Source: Acinetobacter venetianus RAG-1 = CIP 110063
GTDB lineage: Bacteria; Pseudomonadota; Gammaproteobacteria; Pseudomonadales; Moraxellaceae
Length of the DNA: 64,000 bases
Assembly (NCBI RefSeq): GCF_000368585.1
Contig: NZ_KB849558.1
Location: 786,722-850,721, forward strand
Direction: 5' to 3'
Part shown: in pieces, positions 18,315-28,267 of the stretch
How positions within the stretch are numbered: position 1 is the stretch's first letter
Layout of the letters: the number at the start of each line of letters is the position of its first letter
Program-made: the position numbers and the translations under genes
The notes under the pieces: model-generated
The model's database searches: none
Told to the model about the DNA's origin: nothing
Seen by the model: the letters and a program-made list of their open reading frames with translations, nothing else

Positions 18315-18770
18315 TTAGTTGGTCTTTAGAATTGGTCCAGATGTCTGTGCATCGGAATCATGCCAAACACTTTCATTTTGGTGTTTAGGATCTCCTTCTA
18401 GCTTGAAAGTAATAAAGCCTTGTTTAAATATTAATCCACCATCACTCGTTTTGGCTTTTACCTCCTGCCCGTTGACCCAAACCTTTTGATTATGATCAAC
18501 GTGAATTTTTGCTACTGTTTGGCCTGTATTTGAATTTTTTGCAGTCCAAATTCCAGTATAAGAGTTTGTATTTATTACTGTATTATTTAAAAAACCAGCT
18601 TTTGCATTTTCTGCTTTAGATTTATTGATGTCACAACCCTGCATCTCAGAAACTTGTGTACATCCAGAGCGCTCAAGTTTAGCTCTGTATTTCGCATCAA
18701 TTGCATAGGCTGGATTTATCATGCATAACGTAGTTAAACCGATAGACGTTGTTAAGATAATTTTCTTCAT
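18315..18770 (-). CDS. Small secreted protein, unknown function
   Basis: A 151-aa protein with a clear Sec signal peptide (MKKIILTTSIGLTTLCMINPAYA, cleaved after AYA), so it is periplasmic or outer-membrane associated. The mature part has two cysteines (SGCTQVSEMQGCD) near its N-terminus that could form a disulphide, and a C-terminal beta-rich GIWTAKN...VAKIHVDHNQKVWVNGQ region. I do not recognise a named family; a weak similarity to DUF2147-like folds is possible but unproven. It is monocistronic. Confidence 0.6.
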   Translation of the reverse strand: MKKIILTTSIGLTTLCMINPAYAIDAKYRAKLERSGCTQVSEMQGCDINKSKAENAKAGFLNNTVINTNSYTGIWTAKNSNTGQTVAKIHVDHNQKVWVNGQEVKAKTSDGGLIFKQGFITFKLEGDPKHQNESVWHDSDAQTSGPILKTN

Positions 18771-18920
18771 TGTATAGATACCTTTTAGAGTTATTTGTGA
18801 TGTGATCTTTTTAAATTGATTATGTTATTTGCTTTGCGCGATTTGATTTTAACATCCCTTCACTCATAAATAATGAATATCTTACTTTAAGGGTTTTTTT
18901 AAGTTTCTTATGGATACAAA

Positions 18921-18953
18921 AAAACTGTCTGAGCGAAACACTCAGACAGTTTT
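18921..18953. terminator. Terminator after TonB receptor gene
   Basis: The 13-bp stem AAAACTGTCTGAG / CTCAGACAGTTTT has a 7-nt loop; read on the minus strand it is followed by a T-run. It ends the receptor transcript. Confidence 0.85.
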
Positions 18954-18975
18954 AAACAGATTAAAGTTGAGTTTT

Positions 18976-21153
18976 TTAGAAGTTAACAGTCCAAGATAGT
19001 TGAGCTGTTCTCGGTGCGCCGAGGAATAAATAATCATCGCCAAAGAAACTACCTGCATCACGCCAGTATTTTTTATTAAAAAGATTATCTACATTGAGTC
19101 TTAACGTATTTTCATAGCCATAAGCATTGAAGTTGTAAGCTGCACCAGCATCAAAGACACTATAACCAGAAACTTTTACTGTTCCTGTCTTATTGGCATA
19201 TTTACTACTACTGTATCGCATCCCCGCTAATAGACGTAAGCCTTCAAACTGCGGAACTTGATAAGAAAGATGCGTGGCAAAGCGTACTTTAGGTACATTT
19301 TGTGTTTGATGACCTTGATAGTCTGTTACTTCTAAGTCTTTTAAGCGAGAACGTGTCAGTGCGAGCGTCGAGCTAATATCTAAGTTTTGACCTACACGCC
19401 CTTGTAGACCTAATTCTAAACCAAGATTATTTTGCTTCCCTTCTGAGACAAAATCACCCATCGTATTGGTATATTGATGATTTTGTCTTAGGTCAAATAA
19501 TGCCGCAGTGAAGAGCAAAGACTGCCATTCTTGTTTTACGCCTAATTCAAATTGTTTAGAACGGAGTGGTGCTAAGGTTGCGTATGCATTATTTGCAAAC
19601 CACGGCGCTTGGGCGCCATCACTTAAACCTTTGGCGTAGGAAGCATATAGATGAGTGTGTTCCCAAGGCTGATACATCACGGCGAACTGTGGTAAGAAGC
19701 GATTTAAATCCGTGTCACGAATAGTACTACCCTCAGCATCAAATGCTTTTTCATTTAAATGCAACAGTTTTCCACCTACTAGCATAGACCATTCGCGATT
19801 AAAGTCGATTTGATCAAGTAGGTTCAAAGCAGTTTGTTGACTATCTAATGATTTATAGCGATTACCTAAAGCAACATCTGTAGGACTGTAATTCACCGTA
19901 TTGGTATAAATATTTCCTGTGCCAACCAGTTCATTGATCGGATCATGTTGTGCATGGCGCTTATAACTATTCGTTAAATCGAGACTAAGTGTATGCTGCA
20001 CAGTGCCAGTATTAAATTTACCGTTTAAACCCGCCTTGAACTGATTAGTGAGATAGCTATCATCTGGGCTACGGAAATCATAAATATCGTAGTTTCCCTT
20101 TTGATCAAAGGTATTGCCTAAACCTGTAAATTCACAAATCTCACTATAACAACCCCACGGGAATGCTGAATAGTCATCAACGACCACACGGCTTTGTGAA
20201 GCTGATAAGTTTGCCGTCCAGCTATCATTGATTTTATAAAGATATTTGAGGTTAGCATTTAAACTTTCATTGGTAACTGGTTTACTCCAACTTTGGTGAC
20301 CAAGTAAGCGATCCCATTCGACACCAGTAGGAACAGTTTTCCCATCAAGTAGTTGATAACCCGGAACTGAGCGCTGACGTTGGCGTTGTGACTCAATATC
20401 AAACTCTAATTTAGAGCGATCAGAAAGATTCCAATCAAAAGCAATCGAACCGAATAAACGTTGTCCATTTGCATGTTCTACATATGGATGAATTTCTTCT
20501 TTCGCGATATTTACACGATAACCAAACTGTTGATTTTGTCCGAATAAGCCACCTAGATCTGTTGCAACACGATAACCACCCTGACTATCTGTTTCCAAAG
20601 TGAGAGCACGAATCTCTTTAGGACGTTTAGTAACATAGTTTACAACACCAGCTGGTGTAGACATACCGCTCTGAATCGCACTAATCCCTTTTAAAATTTC
20701 AACTTGTTCTTTATTTTCAAGGGCGACGTTTTGTTCACCACGAATTAAGTTCCCATTCAATAAATAGCTTGAACCAGCATTTAAGGCAAAACCACGCATC
20801 ATGAAATTTGAATAGTAGCCAATCGGTGCATAGCCATCACCTACTGCTGCATCATTTTTCACGATGTCAGTTAATGTTTTGGCATGTTGATCAGCAATTT
20901 GTGTTACTGTAATCGTGTTGATTGATGCTGGAATTTCAGCAAGATTTTGTTGAGTAAATCCTGATAAATTCACTGTGGGTGCATAATAGGCGGATTGTGA
21001 GGCTTGAGCAGTGAGTTTGATGGTTTCGAGCTGTTGAATATCATTTTCAGCTTCAGCATGTGCCGCAATTGAGCTAAGTCCCAAGCAAGAAAATGAACCA
21101 ACAGCCAACAGTGCTTTTTGTAAATGAGAAAATGAAAATGGATATATATTCAC
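18976..21153 (-). CDS. TonB-dependent siderophore receptor
   Basis: A 725-aa outer-membrane receptor. A signal peptide (cleaved after AAHA near residue 33) is followed by a plug domain (SINTITVTQIADQHAKTLTDIVKNDAAV to VVNYVTKRPK) and a 22-strand barrel ending in the typical C-terminal SWTVNF with terminal Phe. The IPASINTITVTQI and GYYSNFMMRGF segments resemble ferrichrome/coprogen-type FhuE/FpvA receptors. The ligand is unknown. No siderophore biosynthesis gene or recognisable Fur box was found nearby. Confidence 0.9.
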   Translation of the reverse strand: MNIYPFSFSHLQKALLAVGSFSCLGLSSIAAHAEAENDIQQLETIKLTAQASQSAYYAPTVNLSGFTQQNLAEIPASINTITVTQIADQHAKTLTDIVKNDAAVGDGYAPIGYYSNFMMRGFALNAGSSYLLNGNLIRGEQNVALENKEQVEILKGISAIQSGMSTPAGVVNYVTKRPKEIRALTLETDSQGGYRVATDLGGLFGQNQQFGYRVNIAKEEIHPYVEHANGQRLFGSIAFDWNLSDRSKLEFDIESQRQRQRSVPGYQLLDGKTVPTGVEWDRLLGHQSWSKPVTNESLNANLKYLYKINDSWTANLSASQSRVVVDDYSAFPWGCYSEICEFTGLGNTFDQKGNYDIYDFRSPDDSYLTNQFKAGLNGKFNTGTVQHTLSLDLTNSYKRHAQHDPINELVGTGNIYTNTVNYSPTDVALGNRYKSLDSQQTALNLLDQIDFNREWSMLVGGKLLHLNEKAFDAEGSTIRDTDLNRFLPQFAVMYQPWEHTHLYASYAKGLSDGAQAPWFANNAYATLAPLRSKQFELGVKQEWQSLLFTAALFDLRQNHQYTNTMGDFVSEGKQNNLGLELGLQGRVGQNLDISSTLALTRSRLKDLEVTDYQGHQTQNVPKVRFATHLSYQVPQFEGLRLLAGMRYSSSKYANKTGTVKVSGYSVFDAGAAYNFNAYGYENTLRLNVDNLFNKKYWRDAGSFFGDDYLFLGAPRTAQLSWTVNF

Positions 21154-21538
21154 AGTAGTCGCCTAACCCAAAAGAAAATCATATAGCTTGAATTTTTCGG
21201 GCATGAGTATTCACAATTTTTGTTATTTGAACAAGCATCTTCTATGACATATTTCAGCGATGTAGATCTTCAATCTCGCCATGATTTAGCCATATATTGA
21301 AGATTTTTTGCTTAATCAATGAATGATTATATATTTTTGTTTTGTATGTGGCTGATTTTTCATAGGTTTTCTGTCATTTTATAATCTCGCTAATGCCTAT
21401 TTCACAGTCAAAACGATATACAAGTACCTCAGCTGTGATTAATATTTTTTCCGATAAAGCAATAGTCTGACAATTACAAAGCATGCTAATATTTTCAAAC
21501 TGACAATCCATCATGTCAAAAAATAAAAGGTATTGGTT
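21154..21538. other. Divergent promoter region, receptor and SRPBCC gene
   Basis: About 385 bp of AT-rich DNA. It must contain promoters for the receptor and the SRPBCC gene. I looked for a 19-bp Fur box and did not find a good match. No RNA gene was seen. Confidence 0.4.
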
Positions 21539-21970
21539 ATGCTAAAAATGCAACAAATTAAAATCACCCAAGAATTTAATGCACCTGTAGAGAAAGTTTT
21601 TGCGGTGCTTAGCGAACATGAAAACTTAAATAAGCTTTTCGCACCAGCAAAAGTAACGCGCTTGAGTGATGGTAAAGATGCTCGAAATGGCGTTGGCTCT
21701 GCACGTAAACTGTCTATTCCTTTAGCCCCCTCATTTGTTGAAACGAACTTAGTTTATAAAGAAAATGAACTGATCGAATATGCTATTACGAGTGGTATTT
21801 CGCCAATCAAAGCACATCGTGGTGTAATGAAATTTAGTGATCTTGGAAATAATCGTAGTCGTTTGGACTATACGATTAGCTTTAAAGGTCGTGTGCCATT
21901 TATTGGTCCAATTATCAAATTGGCATTACAAAATGGTGTGAGCCGTGGACTTAAAAAACTAAAAGTGTAA
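21539..21970 (+). CDS. SRPBCC (START-like) family protein
   Basis: About 143 aa with the SRPBCC ligand-binding fold: ITQEFNAPVEKVFAVLSEHENLNKLFAPAKVTRLSDG at the N-terminus and a C-terminal amphipathic helix (KLALQNGVSRGLKKLKV). Members bind hydrophobic ligands in a deep cavity; the ligand here is unknown. ATG 21539 is chosen over TTG 21533 because an AAAGG element lies about 8 nt ahead of it. A terminator follows at 22009. Confidence 0.8.
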   Translation: MLKMQQIKITQEFNAPVEKVFAVLSEHENLNKLFAPAKVTRLSDGKDARNGVGSARKLSIPLAPSFVETNLVYKENELIEYAITSGISPIKAHRGVMKFSDLGNNRSRLDYTISFKGRVPFIGPIIKLALQNGVSRGLKKLKV

Positions 21971-22008
21971 GTTTTAAAGAAATATAAATTTCTCTAATCT
22001 TTAAAGCC

Positions 22009-22037
22009 AACTTCCACAATTTTTATTGTGGGAGTTT
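22009..22037 (+). terminator. Terminator after SRPBCC gene
   Basis: The stem AACTTCCACAAT / ATTGTGGGAGTT (one G-T pair) has a TTTT loop and is followed by a T-run. Confidence 0.75.
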
Positions 22038-22146
22038 TTGTTTGCAGTCTTGGTTAACTTTTCTTTGAAAATGGTTGTCAACAATAACATTTAGTTCATT
22101 TTTACGATAAATTAGCATAATAGAATGATTTTATTTAGGGAAAAGG

Positions 22147-23028
22147 ATGACACTGAAGCAGTTAAAAGCATTTCTAGCACTCGCACGTACTTTAAATTAC
22201 GCCAATGCTTCGCTTGAACTGCACTTGAGTCAGTCCGCTTTGAGCTTAAGTATAAAAAGTCTAGAAGATGAATTGGGCGGAAAGCTCTTTAATCGTAATA
22301 CACGCCGTGTAGAACTCACACAAGAAGGTAAATCACTCATTCCTTATGCTAAGAAGTTGTTGGCAAATTGGGATGAGATGGAAAATGACGTTAAACAACG
22401 TTTCAAGTTGAATCGTGGCACTCTCAGTATTGCATCAATGCCTTTCGTAACCCATGCGATTTTACCAGAAGTTATCCATGCTTTTTTGATACAACACCCC
22501 AATCTTAATTTCTCCATCCATGACATTCCAAATGAAACGATCATTGAAAAAGTTCAGGATGGTATTTTTGAAATAGGCATTTGTTTTGAGCCTGATTTGA
22601 GTGAGGGTTTAGAGTTTAAAGCGCTATTTGAAGAAGACTTCTTAGCGTTGTTACCGAAGTCGCATCCTCTCGCTAGTTCGAGCGCTATTACTTGGCAACA
22701 GCTTTTTTCTAATCCATTTGTTACCTTACAAAAGCCTTCGATTGTTCGTTATTTAATTGAGCAGAACTGCCTGAGAAATGAAATGACACTTGATTTGAAA
22801 GTAGAATGTCATCAAATCTCTTCTTTATCGAGTTTTGTGGCACATGGTATCGGGGTAAGTGCGATTCCTCGACATTTTGCCAAACACATCGATCAACAGC
22901 AGAATGTTCTGCTTGAGCTTGAATCAGAAACGATCCATAAAACAGTGGGTATTGTTTATAAAAAGAATTTTGAAATGTCGAATATTTCAGAGCAATTCAT
23001 AGATGCCTTACTACAGCATAAATTTTAA
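22147..23028 (+). CDS. LysR-family transcriptional regulator
   Basis: A 293-aa LTTR. The N-terminal winged helix-turn-helix (LKQLKAFLALARTLNYANASLELHLSQSALSLSIKSLE) precedes a linker helix and a periplasmic-binding-protein-like effector domain (residues ~90-293). It lies upstream of, and in the same direction as, the CoA-transferase and thiolase genes and probably controls them; the inducer may be a keto acid or aromatic breakdown product. An AGGGAAAAGG ribosome site precedes the ATG. Confidence 0.88.
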   Translation: MTLKQLKAFLALARTLNYANASLELHLSQSALSLSIKSLEDELGGKLFNRNTRRVELTQEGKSLIPYAKKLLANWDEMENDVKQRFKLNRGTLSIASMPFVTHAILPEVIHAFLIQHPNLNFSIHDIPNETIIEKVQDGIFEIGICFEPDLSEGLEFKALFEEDFLALLPKSHPLASSSAITWQQLFSNPFVTLQKPSIVRYLIEQNCLRNEMTLDLKVECHQISSLSSFVAHGIGVSAIPRHFAKHIDQQQNVLLELESETIHKTVGIVYKKNFEMSNISEQFIDALLQHKF

Positions 23029-23247
23029 AAATTAAATTATTTTGCCGATAATTTTTAGGGTATTCAGTTTAATTTAACTTTTATGCATATAAATCAATTT
23101 TTTATTTAATTGTTTTCTACATGGTATTTCATTTAAAACTATCATTTATTAATTTTCCTCATTAATCCTTTAAAAAAATCAACTTCTACATCAAAAAGCG
23201 AAGTGCTAATAATAAAAATGTTAAGGGACAACAGGAAAAATAACACA

Positions 23248-23952
23248 ATGAATAAAGTTTATAGCAATGCAGAGGATGCCCTCAAAGGGATTGTTTTTGA
23301 CCATCAGACACTTGCTGTTGGCGGTTTTGGATTGTGTGGAATACCAGAAGAACTAATAACCGCAGTAAAGCAAAGTGGTGTCAAAGGACTTACTTGTATT
23401 TCTAACAATGCTGGCGTTGATGATTTCGGTTTAGGTGTTTTGCTACAAACCAGACAGATCAAAAAAATGATCTCCTCTTATGTTGGTGAAAACAAAGAGT
23501 TTGAACGCCAGTATCTCAATGGTGAGCTAGAAGTTGAACTTACTCCACAAGGAACTTTGGCTGAAAAACTACGCGCTGGCGGTGCGGGTATTCCTGCTTT
23601 CTACACTCAAACTGGTGTTGGTACCTTGATTGCTGAAGGCAAAGAACAGCGATCTTTTCATGGCAAAAATTATATTTTAGAAGAATCACTCACAGCTGAT
23701 GTGGCATTGGTTAAAGCTTACAAAGCAGATAAAGCTGGTAATTTGATTTTCCGAAAAACGGCCAAAAATTTCAATCCTGAATGTGCTATGGCTGGCAAGA
23801 TCACCATCGTTGAAGTTGAACAAATTGTTGAAATCGGTGAGCTAGATCCAGATGAAATTCATTTGCCAGGAATTTATGTCAATCGCATTATTTTGAATGC
23901 AACCCCAGAAAAACGTATTGAACAAAAAACATTAAGCATGGAGGCGGTATAA
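23248..23952 (+). CDS. scoA: 3-oxoacid CoA-transferase subunit A
   Basis: About 234 aa. Subunit A of a succinyl-CoA:3-oxoacid (acetoacetate) CoA-transferase, which activates acetoacetate by moving CoA from succinyl-CoA. The [14 protein letters not shown] and [15 protein letters not shown] segments are typical of ScoA/AtoD. ATG 23248 is chosen over 23203 because it is preceded by a CAGGA element and begins the conserved part. It abuts scoB directly, so the two subunits are translated together. Confidence 0.88.
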   Translation: MNKVYSNAEDALKGIVFDHQTLAVGGFGLCGIPEELITAVKQSGVKGLTCISNNAGVDDFGLGVLLQTRQIKKMISSYVGENKEFERQYLNGELEVELTPQGTLAEKLRAGGAGIPAFYTQTGVGTLIAEGKEQRSFHGKNYILEESLTADVALVKAYKADKAGNLIFRKTAKNFNPECAMAGKITIVEVEQIVEIGELDPDEIHLPGIYVNRIILNATPEKRIEQKTLSMEAV

Positions 23953-24600
23953 ATGGCTTGGTCTCGTAATGAAATGGCACAACGTGCCGCACAAGAACTC
24001 GAAGATGGTTTTTATGTCAATCTTGGAATTGGGTTACCTACCCTTGTTGCTAACTATATTCCAAAAGATATGAATGTTTGGCTTCAATCAGAGAATGGTT
24101 TGTTAGGTATCGGAGAGTTTCCAACTGAAGCAACATTAGATGCTGATTTAATCAATGCTGGAAAACAGACGATTACTGCGCGTGCAGGTGCTGCATTCTT
24201 CTCTAGCTCTGAATCTTTTGCCATGATTCGTGGTGGTCATGTGAATATTGCAATTTTGGGTGCAATGGAAGTCTCTGAACAAGGCGATTTGGCCAATTGG
24301 ATGATTCCAGGCAAAAAAGTAAAAGGTATGGGCGGCGCAATGGATTTAGTTGTTGGCGTGCAAAAAGTTGTGGTGTTGATGGAACACTGCGCTAAGGATG
24401 GAACAGCTAAAATTGTGAAAAATTGCAGTTTACCGCTCACTGGTCAAGCAGTAGTCCATCGAATTATTAGTGATTTAGGCGTGATGGATATTACGGCACA
24501 AGGTGTTGAACTGATTGAACTTGCCAAAGATGTCAGCTTAGAGCAAATAAAAGCCGCTACAGGTGTGCCATTAATTTTTAATAAATCATTAGTTGCTTAA
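23953..24600 (+). CDS. scoB: 3-oxoacid CoA-transferase subunit B
   Basis: A 215-aa subunit that carries the catalytic Glu of the CoA-transferase in the [12 protein letters not shown] motif, where the acyl-glutamyl intermediate forms. The [28 protein letters not shown] block is diagnostic of ScoB/AtoA. It begins immediately after the scoA stop codon. A terminator hairpin lies between scoB and the thiolase gene. Confidence 0.9.
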   Translation: MAWSRNEMAQRAAQELEDGFYVNLGIGLPTLVANYIPKDMNVWLQSENGLLGIGEFPTEATLDADLINAGKQTITARAGAAFFSSSESFAMIRGGHVNIAILGAMEVSEQGDLANWMIPGKKVKGMGGAMDLVVGVQKVVVLMEHCAKDGTAKIVKNCSLPLTGQAVVHRIISDLGVMDITAQGVELIELAKDVSLEQIKAATGVPLIFNKSLVA

Positions 24601-24613
24601 TTTTATTATGACA

Positions 24614-24640
24614 TTGCTCTAGTTTTTCTAGAGCTTTTTT
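24614..24640 (+). terminator. Terminator or attenuator between scoB and thiolase
   Basis: The perfect 7-bp stem GCTCTAG / CTAGAGC with a TTTTT loop is followed by six T residues. It lies inside the cluster, so thiolase expression would need read-through or its own promoter. Confidence 0.75.
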
Positions 24641-24672
24641 AAGTCTATAAGTTATTTAAAGAGAATATAAAC

Positions 24673-25735
24673 ATGAGTTCAATTGTGATTGTATCTGGTA
24701 GCCGTACTGCAATGGGCGGTTTTCAAGGGAGCTTGTCATCTTTAACTGCGCCTGAGTTAGGTGCAGCTGTGATTCGAGAATCTGTTCAGAGAGCAGGTAT
24801 TACACCCGATCAAGTGAATGAAGTCATTTTCGGTTGTGTATTGAGTGCAGGGATTGGACAAGGCCCTGCTCGTCAAGCAATGCGTAAAGCTGGATTGCCA
24901 GATCATGTTGGTGCTGTAACGATCAATAAACTTTGTGGTTCTGCAATGAAAGCGGTATTGATGGCATCTGATACATTAAAAGCTGGCGGCGCAAATATTG
25001 TGGTTGCGGGTGGTATGGAATCTATGACCAATGCGCCGTATATCTTACCCAAAGCGCGCGGCGGTTATCGTATGGGGCATGGTGAGATCAAAGATCATAT
25101 GTTTTTAGATGGTCTTGAGGATGCTGAAACAGGCCGTCTAATGGGTTCTTTTGCACAGGATATGGCAAATACCAAAGGTTTCACCCGTGAACAAATGGAT
25201 AATTTTGCAATTTCTTCGCTCAAAAAGGCTCAGGCTGCAATTACGGAAGGATATTTTAAAGACGAAATCGTTCCAGTCGAAATCAAGACGCGTAAAGGTA
25301 CAGAAGTTATTGATCAAGATGAGCAGCCATTAAAAGCGAATCTCGACAAGATACCAACCTTACGACCTGCTTTTAGCAAAGATGGTACGATTACAGCAGC
25401 CAATTCGAGTTCGATCTCTGATGGTGCTGCAGCTTTAGTACTTACGACAGAAGATTATGCTCAAGTAAATGGTTTGGGTGTTCTTGCAAAAATCGTAGCA
25501 ACATCAAGTCATTCACAACATCCTAGTGAATTTACCATTGCTCCGATCAGCGCGATTCAAAAAGTACTTGATCATGCTGGCTGGTCTGTGGATGAGGTTG
25601 ATCTTTGGGAAATTAATGAAGCCTTTGCGATGGTTGCAATGGCGCCTATTTATGAATTAGGAATCGACGAAGCGAAAGTGAATATTCATGGTGGTGCATG
25701 TGCTTTAGGTCATCCAATCGGTGCGACAGGTTCCC
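24673..25735 (+). pseudogene. atoB: Acetyl-CoA acetyltransferase, 5' part (cut by transposon)
   Basis: The first ~354 residues of a thiolase that splits acetoacetyl-CoA. The acylation Cys is intact (KLCGSAMKAV) and the HGGACALGHPIGATGSR block is present, but the gene is interrupted within GATGSR by the mobile element. The frame runs a few codons into the terminal repeat and stops. The last 38 codons, with the second active-site Cys of CIGGGEA, lie at 62496-62612 on the far side. The truncated product should be inactive. It follows scoAB, so acetoacetate use through this cluster is probably lost. Confidence 0.93.
25730..25734. repeat. Target site duplication, left copy
   Basis: GTTCC, repeated at 62497-62501. 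A 7-bp reading (GGTTCCC) with 40-bp terminal repeats is equally consistent because the flank and repeat ends share bases; 5 bp is usual for Tn3-family elements. Confidence 0.8.
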
Positions 25736-25775
25736 GGGTACAGCCGAGATACGTGTAAAAATAGGACAAATAAAA
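25735..25775 (+). repeat. Left terminal inverted repeat (IRL)
   Basis: Begins CGGGTACAGCCGAGATACG and matches the reverse complement of 62456-62496 perfectly over 41 bp, then diverges at once. The length fits the 38-48 bp repeats of Tn3-family elements. Confidence 0.92.
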
Positions 25776-25795
25776 TTTGTCAATAGAAAAACGAG

Positions 25796-26827
25796 TTATT
25801 TTTCTACTTTTTGCTCATTTTTACCAATTTGAACTAACAAATCCTGTAGTTGAGACAGCATACTTTGTTGCGTCTCAAATTTCGTTTGGCTTGCTACTAG
25901 GCTACTTTGCAATTCTTTGTTCTGTTTAAATAGATCAGTTTTTTCTTGAGCTAACTCATTTAGCTGTATCTCCAATTTTTGGATAGTTCCCTGATGGGTT
26001 TGTAATTCAGATAACAAGGATGCTTCATGCTGTTTGACTTGCTCTAATTGCTTACCTACGTTATCCAAGGAATTTTCACATCTTTTATTATTTTGATTAG
26101 AAATTGATAATTCCGTTGTTAATTTATTCTTTTCTAAAGAAAGTTCATTTAACTTATCTTGTTTAACAATAATTGTCTGCTGTAGCTGTCTCGCTTCTGC
26201 TTGAAGTGACTGAATCTGGTGATCAAACCGGCGTAAATCCTGCTGACGTTGTTCTTTAACAGACTCTCTATAGTGATCTAAAGACTGTTGAGCGTGTTTA
26301 AATTTTTCTTCTAAACTACATAGGTATTCTTTATTTTGTTTCAACGACTCATTTAGATTAACAACCTGTTGCTCCAGGCGATTTTTAACAATTATTTCCT
26401 GATCTAAAGAGATTTTTAATATCTCATTGATTTTTTGTTGTTCATTCATGCTGGTATCGCATTCTTGAAGAATCATTTTTGTTTGGCTTAATTCATTACG
26501 TAAAGCTTGTATTTCTTCCTTAAATCTTTCCTCATTGATTTGGCTCGTTTCTTTAATTTTTTCTATCTCTACATTTGCTTCTATGTGGAGTTGTTCAGCC
26601 AACCGTATAACTAAACTTTGTATAGTTTCACTCACGGATAGATTTTGTCCAATACTCTGCTCGCCATCTTCTTCTAGTTCTTTCAGATATTTATGGATTG
26701 TACTTTTTGAACCAGTATTACCAAGTTCAATTCGAACAGCATCTACAGATGGATACTTATTTTGAGAGATAAGTACATCTCTTGCCTGCTTAACCATATT
26801 TTTAGTTAAACCTGATCTAGACATCAT
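25796..26827 (-). CDS. tnpT: TnpT-like coiled-coil DNA-binding cofactor (KfrA_N)
   Basis: A 343-aa protein. Residues ~1-60 form a KfrA-type helix-turn-helix domain (TKNMVKQARDVLISQNKYPSVDAVRIELGNTGSKSTIHKYL); the rest is a long coiled coil rich in Gln, Glu and Leu (residues ~75-340). In Tn4651-type transposons a protein of this design (TnpT) binds the resolution site and helps the tyrosine recombinase resolve cointegrates. It is divergent from the recombinase gene and its stop codon is about 20 bp from the terminal repeat. A palindrome 25 bp ahead of its start is a likely binding site. Confidence 0.85.
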   Translation of the reverse strand: MMSRSGLTKNMVKQARDVLISQNKYPSVDAVRIELGNTGSKSTIHKYLKELEEDGEQSIGQNLSVSETIQSLVIRLAEQLHIEANVEIEKIKETSQINEERFKEEIQALRNELSQTKMILQECDTSMNEQQKINEILKISLDQEIIVKNRLEQQVVNLNESLKQNKEYLCSLEEKFKHAQQSLDHYRESVKEQRQQDLRRFDHQIQSLQAEARQLQQTIIVKQDKLNELSLEKNKLTTELSISNQNNKRCENSLDNVGKQLEQVKQHEASLLSELQTHQGTIQKLEIQLNELAQEKTDLFKQNKELQSSLVASQTKFETQQSMLSQLQDLLVQIGKNEQKVEK

Positions 26828-26851
26828 TAAATCCTTTTTTATGATTCATAC

Positions 26852-26867
26852 TGTATTACGTAATACA
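26852..26867. promoter_or_regulatory. 16-bp palindrome, probable TnpT operator
   Basis: TGTATTACGTAATACA is perfectly palindromic and lies 24 bp upstream of the tnpT start. KfrA-like proteins bind such operators upstream of their own genes. Confidence 0.6.
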
Positions 26868-26917
26868 TGATAACATACCTAAAATATCTATATATTGGCT
26901 ATTTTGTATCAAATAAC

Positions 26918-26950
26918 TAACACAGGATAATAAGACATTATCCTGTGTTA
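26918..26950. other. Resolution site core (rst-like) for TnpS
   Basis: The perfect 14-bp arms TAACACAGGATAAT / ATTATCCTGTGTTA flank a 5-nt spacer AAGAC. The layout, paired inverted arms around a short asymmetric spacer in the tnpT-tnpS intergenic region, is that of the crossover core used by tyrosine recombinases in Tn4651-like elements. Confidence 0.75.
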
Positions 26951-27045
26951 TAGTAAAATAAGCAGCTTCTACAAGGTAGATGGTTACATATGGCAATAAG
27001 GTTGCTCAGGATTTTAATTAAGCCACTCACAGTGGATAAGTTGAT

Positions 27046-27966
27046 ATGGATAAAATTGATTTCTACCTCCAAGCTTCTATCAGAGAAAATACACAGAAAA
27101 GTTATTCTTCTGCAATTCAGCACTATGAGATTGAATGGAGAGGACTTTTACCAGCGACCGCAGATCATGTTGCTCACTATTTAACTGATTACGCAGGTGT
27201 TTTATCCATTAATACGCTTAAACAAAGGCTTGCTGCATTATCTCAATGGCATACAGAACAAGGTTTTCCAGACCCAACTAAAGCACCAATAGTCAAAAAA
27301 GTTTTAAAAGGGATTAAAACAGTTCATCCAGTTCAGGAAAAACAGGCGAAACCTTTACAACTTATCCAATTAAAACAAACAGTGGATTATCTTGATCAGC
27401 TAATTGAACAATCAAAAAAGTCAAGAGAACATGCAAAGCTGCTTCGTTATACTCGCAATAAATCATTATTATTGTTGGGTTTTTGGCGTGGATTTCGTGG
27501 AGATGAAATTACCCGATTGAATATAGAAGATATTGAAATTCACTCTGGAGGATTGAATTGCTATCTTGCCAGGACTAAAGGTGACCGAGCATTAAATGGA
27601 CAATACTTTCAGGTACCAGTATTAAGCCAGCTTTGCCCTGTTCAGGCTTATTTAGATTGGCTAATGATAAGTGAATTAACTACTGGAGTTGTGTTTAGAT
27701 CAATTAATCGTTGGGGTAAAATTTCACCTGATGCTCTACATATTGATAGTTTGATTCCACTCATTCGGCATATTTTTTCTGAAGCAGGTATAGAATCGGC
27801 AGAACTATATAGTGCGCATTCTTTACGTCGTGGTTTCGCCTATTGGGCGGCTGATAATGGTTGGGATATTAAGGATCTCATGCAATATGTAGGTTGGAAA
27901 AATATCAATTCAGCATTGAGATATATGAAAAGCTCTCAAAATTTTCAAAGAATTAATATCGATTGA
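27046..27966 (+). CDS. tnpS: TnpS-like tyrosine recombinase (cointegrate resolvase)
   Basis: A 306-aa phage-integrase-family recombinase. An N-terminal SAM-like core-binding domain (to ~residue 110) is followed by the catalytic domain with R151 (FRGDE), H258 and R261 (HSLRR), W284 in the His/Trp position (VGWKN) and the nucleophile Y293 (LRYMKSS). All catalytic residues are intact. It should resolve cointegrates made by TnpA at the site in the adjacent intergenic region. It is divergent from tnpT, as in Tn4651. Confidence 0.88.
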   Translation: MDKIDFYLQASIRENTQKSYSSAIQHYEIEWRGLLPATADHVAHYLTDYAGVLSINTLKQRLAALSQWHTEQGFPDPTKAPIVKKVLKGIKTVHPVQEKQAKPLQLIQLKQTVDYLDQLIEQSKKSREHAKLLRYTRNKSLLLLGFWRGFRGDEITRLNIEDIEIHSGGLNCYLARTKGDRALNGQYFQVPVLSQLCPVQAYLDWLMISELTTGVVFRSINRWGKISPDALHIDSLIPLIRHIFSEAGIESAELYSAHSLRRGFAYWAADNGWDIKDLMQYVGWKNINSALRYMKSSQNFQRINID

Positions 27967-28267
27967 ACTCTTTAAGGAAGTGCTTACGCTAGTTCTTTCT
28001 CAGGATCACGAATCTTGGCTCACTTGTTCGTGCCGCCTAGTTTTATAAAGTGGATATGCTCTGCATCTGCCGTATAAAGTGATTAAGATGGTTGTTTTGA
28101 CAGGTACTATACTGTGACAGTTAATCCTGTTGTTTTCTGTATGTTGATAACTTTGCAAAAACATTCCACTTACTAAAATTAACATGTTCCTTATGATCTA
28201 TATAATAGACTTTCAGAAATTAGAAAGTCTATTAGAATCTTTCGCTTCAATAAAGAATTAAAGGATA
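27967..28267. other. Intergenic region after tnpS
   Basis: About 300 bp between tnpS and the convergent acyl-CoA synthetase gene. No ORF with a recognisable product was seen. TGACAG occurs twice within 20 bp near 28100, which I do not regard as meaningful. Confidence 0.35.

Noticed and set aside
21154..21532. Fur box upstream of the siderophore receptor
   Set aside because: Only short ATGATTAT-like fragments are present; none approaches the GATAATGATAATCATTATC consensus.
25729..25735. 7-bp target duplication GGTTCCC
   Set aside because: Equally consistent with the bases, but the flank and repeat share nucleotides; a 5-bp duplication (GTTCC) with 41-bp repeats agrees with Tn3-family behaviour, so it was preferred.
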